Positions 1-6,426 of a DNA stretch of 8,240 nucleotides are shown piece by piece; positions within the stretch are counted from its first letter, which is position 1, and the number at the start of each line of letters is the position of its first letter. A program made the translations under genes and the position numbers. A model generated the notes under the pieces. The model ran no database searches. It was not told where the DNA came from and saw nothing but the letters and a program-made list of their open reading frames with translations. Source of the DNA: Clostridia bacterium (GTDB taxonomy: Bacteria; Bacillota; Clostridia; Oscillospirales; Ruminococcaceae); the NCBI GenBank assembly GCA_003246805.1, contig QKDG01000042.1, forward strand, positions 1 through 8,240, written 5' to 3'.

Positions 1-103
1 GAATTGACATACAGCCCTTTATTCCACATAAAGCTGAGGCCGCACCCATCGGCATGCACATTTTGCAAGGATTTATATTCAGATTAACAATATTTGCTCC
101 CAA
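1..103 (-). CDS. nifN: NifN, FeMo-cofactor scaffold subunit, N-terminal part (cut by window edge)
   Basis: Only the first 34 codons are present; the gene continues beyond position 1. NifN pairs with NifE to form the NifEN scaffold on which the NifB-derived cluster matures to FeMo-cofactor. The translation contains INPCKMCMPMGAA, which parallels INPCKTCQPVGA in this window's NifK, so the first P-cluster-type cysteine region is conserved. It is followed by GIKGCMSI, close to the family's HGSQGC region. The start is inferred to be TTG at 103-101. It lies 8 nt after the GGGAGG at 117-112 and 2 nt after the nifE stop. Later in-frame ATGs would remove the first conserved cysteine. In some clostridia nifN is fused to nifB; that cannot be judged here. 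Identity is fairly sure; the start codon is less so. Confidence 0.85.
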   Translation of the reverse strand, partial: MGANIVNLNINPCKMCMPMGAASALCGIKGCMSI

Positions 104-105
104 TT

Positions 106-1462
106 TTATTCCCTCCCTTTATTTTTATCAAGATATTGCCATACGGGGCTATTTATAGAGAGATTTATTTCCTCAATAAAATTTTTAATTCCCTCAAACC
201 CTGCAAGCGCGTGCTTTCTCTCGTGATTATGGTCACAAAAAGCGATTCCCAGCTTATATGCAAGTGGCCTTTCTTTTACTCCTCCTACCAGAATATCTGC
301 CTTTTTTTCAATCATAAATTCTTCAAGCTCTGCCGGGTTGGCATCATCAAGTATAACTGTATCTTCATCAACAAGTGACTGAATTATTTCGTATTCATCC
401 TTTTTGCCCGTTTGGGTGCCAACAACAACAGTTTTTATTCCAAGCTCGTTAAACTGCCTTATCAGTGAAATTGCCTTAAACCCGCCCCCAACAAAAATAG
501 CTGCTTTTTTGCCTTTTAGCACAGGCTTGTATTTTTCGATAACAGGCAAAACAATTGCTGTCTGTTCTTTTGAAAATTCTTCTGCCTTTTCAATCACTTC
601 TTTTTTGCCAATCGCATGAGCTACTCTCATTATCGAACTGACTGTATCCTCAACGCCAAAAAAGCTTACCTTAATATAAGGTATACTCATTTCACTTTCC
701 ATCATATTTGCAAGATATGTTGATGAGCCTGCACACTGGACTAAATTGAGGCAGGCTGTTGATGCTTTTATCAATTTATCGTATGAGCTGTCGCCTGTTA
801 TTGTTGCTATAACAGGAATTCCTATTTTTTCAAGATAGCTTTTGATTATCCACATTTCGCCTGCCAGATTATAATCCCCAAGTATGTTTACTGCAACGCT
901 TTTTTCTTGCTCGGGAATATAATGTGGTCTAATAATTGCATGCCATTTTATACCCTAATGATTTTGTTCCAGAAAACCCTGGTGCCTTAACAGGAATAAC
1001 CCTTATCTCATACTTTTTTTCTGCCATTCTGCAAACTGCCTCAATATCATCGCCTATTACACCAACTATGCAGGTAGCATATACAAAAATCACCTTTGGC
1101 TTTTCTGTTGCCTTTTCCATGAGCTCATCTATGGCTGCGACCAGCTTTTTTTCCCCTCCAAACACTATATCCGTTTCTCTCAAATCAGTTGAAAAGCTGG
1201 TTCGATAAAGCTCCGACCCGCTTGAAAGGCTTCCCCTTATATCCCATGTATAGCTCGCACATCCAATGGGGCCATGCACAATATGATATGCGTCTGTTAT
1301 CGGGTTCAGCACAACTCTTGCTCCGCAGTATACACAGGCTCTCTGGCTTACCGCCCCTGATACTGATTCTTTTTCGCAGCAAATTCCCTTACCATCACCC
1401 TGACAAGAAGAAATTGATGATTTTCTCTCATCAAGAACACTTATGTTTTTTTTATCAGCCAT
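106..1462 (-). pseudogene. nifE: NifE, FeMo-cofactor scaffold subunit, interrupted by a frameshift
   Basis: NifE and NifN form the scaffold that receives the NifB cluster and finishes FeMo-cofactor before transfer to NifDK. The gene is in two frames. Positions 1462-929 encode 177 residues with RACVYCGA, HGPIGC and YATC, giving the three P-cluster-type cysteines C43, C68 and C131. Positions 936-106 encode the rest, starting IIRPHYIPEQ, then NILGDYNLAG, LNLVQCAGSS (cofactor-region cysteine) and the C-terminal domain. Together they make about 451 residues, normal for NifE, so only the reading frame is damaged. The shift must lie between the stop limiting the second frame (957-955) and the stop ending the first (931-929). 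The start ATG at 1462 has GAGG 7 nt upstream. The rest of the gene looks well conserved, so the lesion is recent, a sequencing or assembly error, or much less likely recoded. Family identity is very sure; status as a true pseudogene is uncertain. Confidence 0.85.
112..117 (-). promoter_or_regulatory. Ribosome binding site of nifN inside nifE
   Basis: GGGAGG lies inside the last codons of nifE and 8 nt before the proposed TTG start of nifN. It decides the choice of TTG as start, since no ATG in that frame sits at a suitable distance. The placement suggests translational coupling of nifN to nifE. Confidence 0.6.
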
Positions 1463-1529
1463 ATTCTAACCTCACCTTCAATAGAATGTTGTTTCTTCTT
1501 TTACCAGCTACCAAAATACAAGTAACTCG

Positions 1530-1575
1530 TATAAAAAGAAACGCACTGCAATAAAGCATAGCTCCGTTGCAGTGC
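1530..1575 (-). terminator. Terminator-like hairpin between nifK and nifE
   Basis: A perfect 9-bp inverted repeat, GCACTGCAA (1543-1551) and TTGCAGTGC (1567-1575), has a 15-nt loop. On the minus-strand transcript it is followed by GUUUCUUUUUAU, an intrinsic-terminator-like U-rich tail. It begins about 14 nt after the nifK stop. No good promoter is evident between it and nifE, so a partial terminator or a stabilising 3' end for the nifHDK message is more likely than complete termination. The plus strand has no U-run after the stem, so the element points toward nifE only. Confidence 0.6.
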
Positions 1576-1588
1576 AAAAATAAAATTA

Positions 1589-2953
1589 TTACATAACAAG
1601 TTCAAAATCTTCGTCTGTGCAATCTCTGTCTTGTCTGTCCATTAACGCTGATGTTACTTTTTCTACAAACCTTATTCCTCCGGTATAGCCAACAAAAGGA
1701 AGAAGAGTTCCGCCGTATCTGTCAAGAACAGGGAAGCCTGCTCTCACAAAAGGGATATCCTCTGCTCTTGCTATCTGCTTGCCATAGGATGTGCCTATTA
1801 GAATATCAATCGGTGAATTTTTTATCCATTGGTGAAGTTCAAACAAGTCAGCATTTGCTTTTACAGTGCAGTCCGTTACATTATACTGTTCAAGCATTGA
1901 CTTAATTTTTCTTGTAAAATCTTCCTTAGGGGTTCCTGTTATAACATATTTCGGGATTATACCCATTTCAAGGCATATTGAAGTCAATCCTATTACAGTA
2001 TCAGGGTCACCGAATATTGCAGCCTTCTTCTGATATGTATACTGATGTGAGTCAAGCATAAGGTCAACCAGCTGTCCTCTTTCAACCTCAAGCTGCTTCG
2101 GAACTTCATTTTTAGAAGCCATCTGCAATGCCATCAGATACGCATCAGTGAATGCAACACCTATCGGCATAGGAATCAATTTGTAAGGAACCTTGAACTT
2201 TTTCTCCATATATTCTGCCGGCTCGGTGCAGGTTATCTCGCCCAAAGCCAAAACACTATCACAATCACCAAGAGATTTAATATCCTCTATTGATGTTCCA
2301 CCCTCTGGATAATACTCATAGCTGCCTGTCATAGGTGCATCCATAACGCCTGTATGGTCAGGGAACATTATATAAGGAACACCCATCAAAGTTGCCATTC
2401 TTTTTAGCTCACGCTCGTCACCTGGATTTTGCCAACCAGGGAAAATAGCTGTTTTTCCGTTAGGTGTTTCGCTTTTCTTTGCAAGATAGTTCATAAATCC
2501 AAGCATCATGTTTGTAAAACCATTAACGTGTGAACCTGAATAGCTTGGCGTATTGCAGTGAATTACCTTCTTGCCTTCCGGAATATCCATATCAAGAATG
2601 TATGAATTAAGGTCGTCGCCAATTGTCTCTGAAAGACATGTTGTGTGAATAGCAATTATGTCAGGGTCATACATATCAAAGATATTTTTAACCGATGTGT
2701 TAATATTGCTTCTTCCGCCAAAAACAGAAGTGCCTTCTGTAAACGAGCTTGATGCAGCAATAGCCGGCTCTTTAAAATGCCTGCTCAGTACTGTTCTGTG
2801 ATAAGAACAGCATCCCTGCGAGCCATGGCTGTGAGGCATACATTTTGCAACTCCAAGTGCACAATACATAGCACCAACCGGCTGACAAGTTTTACAAGGA
2901 TTTATTCTGAGTGCAGAACGCTCCTTTACTTCCTTTGGAGTCATATCAAGCAT
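1589..2953 (-). CDS. nifK: NifK, molybdenum-iron protein beta chain
   Basis: This is the beta subunit of the MoFe protein, which with NifD forms the alpha2beta2 enzyme that reduces N2. It shares the P-cluster with NifD. The 454-residue protein has the three P-cluster cysteines in their usual settings: C23 in NPCKTCQP, C48 in HGSQGC and C106 in HTTC, followed by IGDDL. It lacks the roughly 50-residue N-terminal extension of the Azotobacter protein. That matches the C. pasteurianum type and fits the insertion in the neighbouring NifD. The ATG at 2953 overlaps the nifD stop by one base (TAATG) and follows GGAGGTG, so the two are probably translationally coupled. No delta-subunit gene intervenes, which argues against Vnf or Anf. 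No damage is seen. Confidence 0.97.
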   Translation of the reverse strand: MLDMTPKEVKERSALRINPCKTCQPVGAMYCALGVAKCMPHSHGSQGCCSYHRTVLSRHFKEPAIAASSSFTEGTSVFGGRSNINTSVKNIFDMYDPDIIAIHTTCLSETIGDDLNSYILDMDIPEGKKVIHCNTPSYSGSHVNGFTNMMLGFMNYLAKKSETPNGKTAIFPGWQNPGDERELKRMATLMGVPYIMFPDHTGVMDAPMTGSYEYYPEGGTSIEDIKSLGDCDSVLALGEITCTEPAEYMEKKFKVPYKLIPMPIGVAFTDAYLMALQMASKNEVPKQLEVERGQLVDLMLDSHQYTYQKKAAIFGDPDTVIGLTSICLEMGIIPKYVITGTPKEDFTRKIKSMLEQYNVTDCTVKANADLFELHQWIKNSPIDILIGTSYGKQIARAEDIPFVRAGFPVLDRYGGTLLPFVGYTGGIRFVEKVTSALMDRQDRDCTDEDFELVM

Positions 2954-4554
2954 TATTTTTCACCTCCTGTTAGTGTTCCCTGAAGCATAGGTGTTTTCTT
3001 CCATGGTGGAGTCACAAGTGCCCATGCATTTGTATAAAGGCTCATTGTTACGTCATGTCCAAACTGCACAGCTCCTTTAAATCCTGCATAAGGTCCGCTG
3101 TAATCGTAGGAATGCATCTGCCTTGATGTCACACCATCTTTCTGGATAGCATATTTGTCTTTTATTCCCGAGAAGAATATATCAGGCTTCATGGTTTTAA
3201 TAATCTGTTCTGTTTCAAAATGATTGTAGTCGTCAACAACAACATATCCCTTTTTCATGTCAGGAATCATACCAGCGTAAGCGTCAAGCTCCATTTCTTT
3301 TTTAAGCTCTTCAAGCTTTTCGTCTGAATACTTTTTCTTGAACAACGCGGCATCAGCCTCAACCGAAATAGTTTCGATATTCTTATTGTCTGCGTCTTCC
3401 TTTATTGTCGGGATTACCTCACGGCCCTCATAATCGTCCCTGTGGGCAAATTCGTATCCTGCAACAATTGTTTCTACACCAAAATCCCTTAACAGCATTT
3501 GATAATGATGCGCTCTTGAACCACCAACAAAAATACCTGCTGTTTTGCCTTTTAACTTAGTTTTAAAATATTCAAGGTCATCATAGATAGCAGCAAGCTC
3601 ATCTTCAATAACTTCTTCAGTTCGCTTCGTCAGCTCAGGGTCATCAAAGTATTTTGCCATATCACGGAGTGATTTGCAGGTTGCTCCTATTCCTATAAAG
3701 TTAACCTTCAACCAGTCTGTTCCGTATTTTGTCTGCATCATTTCTGCAATGTAGTTGATTGAACGATGGCACATAACAAGGTTTAAATCAGCAAGGTGTG
3801 CGTTCTTCATTGTTTCGTATGAACCGTCACCTGTGAAAACTGATACAACATCATAGCCGATTCTTTTCAGGATACGCTCCTGCTCCCAGCCGTCACCACC
3901 GATATTATACTCACCAAGAATATTTACAGAATATTTTGCAGTTGGTTTTTTGTCACCTGTTCCGATGATATATTTCATCAGTCCGTTATTTGCTATATGG
4001 TGTCCTGAGGATTGTGAAACGCCCTTATATCCTTCGCATGAATATCCTATTGCTTTTATGCCGTATTTTGCCTCTGTTCTTCTTGCAACCGCCTGAACGT
4101 CATCTCCGATTAGGCCGATAGGGCAGGTTGAGCAAATCATAATACATTTTGGGTCGAAAATATCCATTGCTTCTTCAATTGCTTTTTCAAGCTTTTTCTC
4201 GCCACCAAAAACAATGTCTGATTCCTGCATATCTGTTGATAAGCAATAAGGGATAAAGTTCTTGTTTCCGGATTCTTCATCTGCCTTAGCTTTGTTACGT
4301 CTTGTTCCCCAACTGTAATAGCCACATCCGATCGGACCGTGTGTTATAATACAAACGTCTTTTAACGGGCCTACTACAACGCCCTTACATCCTGCATAGC
4401 AGCAACCTCTTGCTGTCATAACACCTGGAATTGTTCTTGTGTTTGCTGTTATGCTTTGGTTTGAAGCATCTTCTTCAAGGCTGATAATATGCTCTTTTCT
4501 GTTTTTATAAACTCGTGCTGAGTATTTATCAAGTAATCGTGTTCTATCATCCAT
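2953..4554 (-). CDS. nifD: NifD, molybdenum-iron protein alpha chain
   Basis: This is the alpha subunit of the MoFe protein, carrying the FeMo-cofactor where N2 is reduced. Numbering from the chosen ATG (533 residues): P-cluster cysteines C51 (ARGC), C77 (HGPIGC) and C144 (STCP); cofactor ligands C262 (MCHRS) and H481 (RQMHSYDY); active-site V59 (KGVV), Q181 and H185 (SQSSGHH), equivalent to Azotobacter alpha V70, Q191 and H195. These favour a molybdenum enzyme. Residues of about 380-430 form the insertion typical of C. pasteurianum-like NifD. A GTG three codons earlier (4563) also opens the frame, but it overlaps the Shine-Dalgarno AGGGGG. The ATG at 4554 has 8-nt spacing and is preferred. 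The gene starts 12 nt after the nifI2 stop and overlaps nifK by one base. Confidence 0.97.
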   Translation of the reverse strand: MDDRTRLLDKYSARVYKNRKEHIISLEEDASNQSITANTRTIPGVMTARGCCYAGCKGVVVGPLKDVCIITHGPIGCGYYSWGTRRNKAKADEESGNKNFIPYCLSTDMQESDIVFGGEKKLEKAIEEAMDIFDPKCIMICSTCPIGLIGDDVQAVARRTEAKYGIKAIGYSCEGYKGVSQSSGHHIANNGLMKYIIGTGDKKPTAKYSVNILGEYNIGGDGWEQERILKRIGYDVVSVFTGDGSYETMKNAHLADLNLVMCHRSINYIAEMMQTKYGTDWLKVNFIGIGATCKSLRDMAKYFDDPELTKRTEEVIEDELAAIYDDLEYFKTKLKGKTAGIFVGGSRAHHYQMLLRDFGVETIVAGYEFAHRDDYEGREVIPTIKEDADNKNIETISVEADAALFKKKYSDEKLEELKKEMELDAYAGMIPDMKKGYVVVDDYNHFETEQIIKTMKPDIFFSGIKDKYAIQKDGVTSRQMHSYDYSGPYAGFKGAVQFGHDVTMSLYTNAWALVTPPWKKTPMLQGTLTGGEK

Positions 4555-4562
4555 TATTTTCA

Positions 4563-4568
4563 CCCCCT
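4563..4568 (-). promoter_or_regulatory. Ribosome binding site of nifD, overlapping the nifI2 stop
   Basis: AGGGGG starts within the nifI2 TAG stop and lies 8 nt before the ATG at 4554. A GTG immediately after it would have no spacing, so the site supports the ATG start and suggests nifI2-nifD coupling. Confidence 0.7.
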
Positions 4569-4950
4569 AATATGCATCTGCGGTTTGTTCACCACTTCTG
4601 ACCTTATAGGAATCATAGATAGGAAGAACAAATATTTTTCCATCCCCCGGATTACCTGTCTGGTTTGCTGTGATAAGCAGCTTTACAACCTTTTCAACAT
4701 CTTCATCATTTACAATTAAAGTAATCACTCTTTTTGCAATTAGTCTAGTTGCTTCTGTCAGATGTTCTCCTACTTCATTTTGTGGCAGTTGTCCGGCAGC
4801 AATAATCGCATCAAGTGCAAGAGAGTTTATTCCCTTTTTGCCTCGTCCCAGACATTTTCGGCATGTGAAAGCAGGAAATCCGCCGTTGGCAAGGGTTTCT
4901 TTAGTGATATTCACTTTATTCGCCCTTATGAAAGCCATAACCTCTTTCAT
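4567..4950 (-). CDS. nifI2: NifI2, GlnB-family nitrogenase switch-off protein
   Basis: NifI1 and NifI2 are PII-like proteins. In methanogens they form a complex that binds NifDK when 2-oxoglutarate is low, as after ammonium addition, and blocks electron delivery from NifH. This 127-residue protein starts MKEVMAFIRANKVN, has the T-loop region after LGRGKKG with a family-typical longer insertion (about residues 36-70), and ends with the PII C-loop signature GDGKIFV (about 102-108). It lies 17 nt after nifI1 and 12 nt before nifD, the usual place for this pair in archaea and Firmicutes. GGGGG 7 nt before the ATG supports the start. The longer T-loop and its second place mark it as NifI2. No defect is seen. 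Confidence 0.95.
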   Translation of the reverse strand: MKEVMAFIRANKVNITKETLANGGFPAFTCRKCLGRGKKGINSLALDAIIAAGQLPQNEVGEHLTEATRLIAKRVITLIVNDEDVEKVVKLLITANQTGNPGDGKIFVLPIYDSYKVRSGEQTADAY

Positions 4951-4967
4951 AAATATTCCCCCTTCCG

Positions 4968-5291
4968 TTATAATCCCTTTTTCCCGGTGCTTATTGTATA
5001 TGCTTCTTCGACTGGTGATACAAATATACGTCCGTCACCGAACTTGCCTTCACCTGTTTTTGCATATTTAAGAATTACCTTAACAATATCTTCTTTATCC
5101 TCATCATTGCAGACAATCAAAAGCATTTCCTTTGGGATTTCATCATAGTGAACATCACCAACAGTAATACCCTTTTGCTTACCACGTCCATAAACATCCA
5201 TTTTGGTTACGGCAGGAAACCCTGCAGAAATAAGCTCTGACATAACAGTTGCAACTTTTTCAGGCCTAATAATAGCTCTTACAAGTAACAT
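4968..5291 (-). CDS. nifI1: NifI1, GlnB-family nitrogenase switch-off protein
   Basis: This is the PII-like partner of NifI2 in post-translational nitrogenase switch-off. From the chosen ATG it has 107 residues. It shows the family N-terminus LLVRAIIRPEK, GFPAVTKMDVYGRGKQKG leading into the T-loop, and the C-loop GDGRIFV (about residues 85-91), ending near EEAYTISTG. Two ATGs are possible. The one at 5297 is only 3 nt after GGAGG, whereas the one at 5291 is 9 nt after it and yields the family-like start MLLVRAI, so 5291 is preferred; the difference is two residues. The gene lies just after nifH. The T-loop retains a tyrosine (VHYDE), but whether it is modified cannot be inferred. Confidence 0.94.
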   Translation of the reverse strand: MLLVRAIIRPEKVATVMSELISAGFPAVTKMDVYGRGKQKGITVGDVHYDEIPKEMLLIVCNDEDKEDIVKVILKYAKTGEGKFGDGRIFVSPVEEAYTISTGKKGL

Positions 5292-5307
5292 AATCATTCA
5301 CCTCCAA

Positions 5308-6126
5308 TTAATCAAGAATTCCGTATTCCATAAGAATAGCTTCAAGTCTGTCGATTGACATAGGCTTTGGTATAACAAACATATCGTTTCCGTCGATTTT
5401 TCTTGCAAGCTCTCTGTATTCATCTGCCTGAGGTTCATCCGGGCTATAATCAATAACAGTTTTCTTGTTGATTTCTGCTCTCTGAACCGCATTGTCACGA
5501 GGTACAAAGTGAATCATCTGTGTTCCGAGTTCCTTTGCAACAGCTTCAACAAGCTCAGCCTCACGGTCAACCTTACGGGAGTTACAGATTAAGCCGCCAA
5601 GTCTTACTCCGCCTGATGTAGCGTATTTTGAAATACCTTTTGCGATATTGTTAGCAGCGTATAGCGCCATCATTTCACCTGAACATACAATGTAGATTTC
5701 CTGTGCTTTTCCCTCACGGATTGGCATTGCGAAACCACCACATACAACGTCACCAAGAACGTCATAGAAAACATAGTCAAGGTCATCAGTATAAGCGCCC
5801 AGTCTTTCAAGAAGATTGATTGATGTAATAATACCACGGCCTGCACATCCTACACCTGGTTCCGGTCCGCCTGATTCTACACCACGTATATTGCCAAACC
5901 CTGTTTTCATTACAGCGTCAAGCTCGATATCGTCGCCCTCTTCGCGTAGAGTATCAAGAACAGTCTTTTGCGCTAATCCTCCTAAAACAAGACGAGTTGA
6001 GTCAGCCTTAGGGTCACATCCTACTATCATAATCTGCTTTCCCATAGAAGCAAGACCTGCTGTCAGGTTCTGAGTTGTTGTTGATTTGCCGATTCCGCCT
6101 TTTCCGTAAATAGCTACTTGTCTCAT
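5308..6126 (-). CDS. nifH: NifH, nitrogenase iron protein
   Basis: This is dinitrogenase reductase, a homodimeric ATPase that passes electrons from one [4Fe-4S] cluster to NifDK and also takes part in P-cluster and FeMo-cofactor maturation. The 272-residue protein has the P-loop GKGGIGKS (8-15), DPKADSTR (38-45), cluster cysteines C94 (GVGCAGRG) and C129 (DVVCGGFAMP), and R97 at the site ADP-ribosylated in some bacteria. No draT/draG is visible; control here is more likely through NifI1/NifI2. The frame extends upstream to 6204, but that would code through the leader hairpin and the Shine-Dalgarno. The ATG at 6126, 6 nt after GGAGGT (6138-6133), gives the canonical start MRQVAIYGKGG. It is the first gene of the operon. 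Sequence style fits anaerobe-type NifH. Confidence 0.98.
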   Translation of the reverse strand: MRQVAIYGKGGIGKSTTTQNLTAGLASMGKQIMIVGCDPKADSTRLVLGGLAQKTVLDTLREEGDDIELDAVMKTGFGNIRGVESGGPEPGVGCAGRGIITSINLLERLGAYTDDLDYVFYDVLGDVVCGGFAMPIREGKAQEIYIVCSGEMMALYAANNIAKGISKYATSGGVRLGGLICNSRKVDREAELVEAVAKELGTQMIHFVPRDNAVQRAEINKKTVIDYSPDEPQADEYRELARKIDGNDMFVIPKPMSIDRLEAILMEYGILD

Positions 6127-6149
6127 AAAATTACCTCCATTCAGTTTAT

Positions 6150-6189
6150 AAAAGCAAAAAGCCGTGAAACGCACTTTGCTTTTCACGAC
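6150..6189 (-). terminator. Terminator-like hairpin in the nifH leader, with a competing hairpin
   Basis: On the nifH transcript, positions 6189-6181 (GUCGUGAAA) pair with 6169-6161 (UUUCACGGC) as 9 bp with one G-U, around an 11-nt loop. UUUUUGCUUUU follows, so this resembles an intrinsic terminator ending about 25 nt before nifH. A second perfect 9-bp pairing, AAAAGCAAA (6183-6175) with UUUGCUUUU (6158-6150), shares bases with the first stem and buries the U-tract. The two folds are mutually exclusive, as expected of an attenuator. The competing stem is AU-rich and weak. A regulatory role is inference. Confidence 0.5.
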
Positions 6190-6239
6190 ACCTTTGTCTT
6201 TCATTTTTCAGTTCTTCTCTTGTGTTTTGCTATGTTTTA

Positions 6240-6268
6240 AGTATAGATTATTTTGCTCCATAACACAA
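6240..6268 (-). promoter_or_regulatory. Candidate sigma-A promoter of the nif operon
   Basis: TTGTGT (6268-6263) and TATACT (6245-6240) are separated by exactly 17 bp on the minus strand. The -10 box matches TATAAT at 5 of 6 bases; the -35 matches at 3 of 6, which suggests a weak promoter needing activation or derepression. Predicted transcription would start near 6233, giving a leader of about 107 nt that contains the terminator-like hairpin. No sigma-54 GG-N10-GC element was found. Confidence 0.45.
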
Positions 6269-6372
6269 TACACGTTATTTTACATAAATCATTGAAATTT
6301 TAAGCGTTATATATGCAATTTTCATATATTTAACTTGCAAATGTTCTTTTTTCCCTTTTGATGTTGCTTTTA

Positions 6373-6378
6373 TATAAT
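6373..6378 (+). promoter_or_regulatory. Possible -10 box for the anfO-like gene
   Basis: A perfect TATAAT lies about 50 bp before the anfO-like ATG on the plus strand. No convincing -35 box sits 16-18 bp upstream, so it may be an activator-dependent promoter or simply chance in an AT-rich stretch. An alternative -10, TATACA at 6385-6390, also lacks a well-spaced partner. Confidence 0.25.
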
Positions 6379-6426
6379 ATTTGTTATACACTGTTATTAA
6401 AAGAAATTTTTGGGAGGTAACTTATT

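Larger units (their letters stand above)
6127..6426. other. Divergent control region between nifH and the anfO-like gene
   Basis: This 300-bp stretch holds no credible gene. It is very AT-rich and contains the nifH promoter and leader hairpins. A 7-bp inverted repeat, ATATATG (6309-6315) and CATATAT (6323-6329), lies near its middle. A direct repeat TGTTAT-ACAC-TGTTAT lies at 6382-6397. A related motif occurs twice on the minus strand: AATAACAGTGTAT (6398-6386) and AATAACGTGTAT (6279-6268). The second copy touches the proposed nifH -35 box. These are possible sites for a shared regulator; none matches an operator I recognise, including a full GlnR box. Confidence 0.5.

Noticed and set aside
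404..619. Plus-strand open frame opposite nifE
   Set aside because: It is a shadow of the coding strand without a ribosome site or a recognisable protein, as are the other frames opposite nifH, nifD and nifK.
929..957. Programmed ribosomal frameshift in nifE
   Set aside because: No slippery run, stop-codon context or stimulatory stem typical of known recoding sites is visible, and NifE is not known to be recoded. The missing residues fit a deletion better.
2953..4554. Vanadium- or iron-only alternative nitrogenase for nifDK, prompted by the AnfO neighbour
   Set aside because: There is no delta-subunit gene between D and K, NifD carries Mo-type residues with the C. pasteurianum-style insertion, and nifE/nifN follow directly.
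6153..6189. H-type pseudoknot using the nifH leader hairpin loop and the U-tract
   Set aside because: Six pairs are possible, but only 2 nt would have to span the 9-bp first stem, which is too short. Competing hairpins are more plausible.
6127..6204. N-terminal extension of nifH by 26 residues in the same frame
   Set aside because: It would code through the leader hairpin and the Shine-Dalgarno; the ATG at 6126 gives the conserved NifH start with a well-spaced GGAGGT.
6241..6360. Sigma-54 promoter for the nif operon
   Set aside because: TTGCA sequences occur, but none has GG exactly 10 nt before GC.
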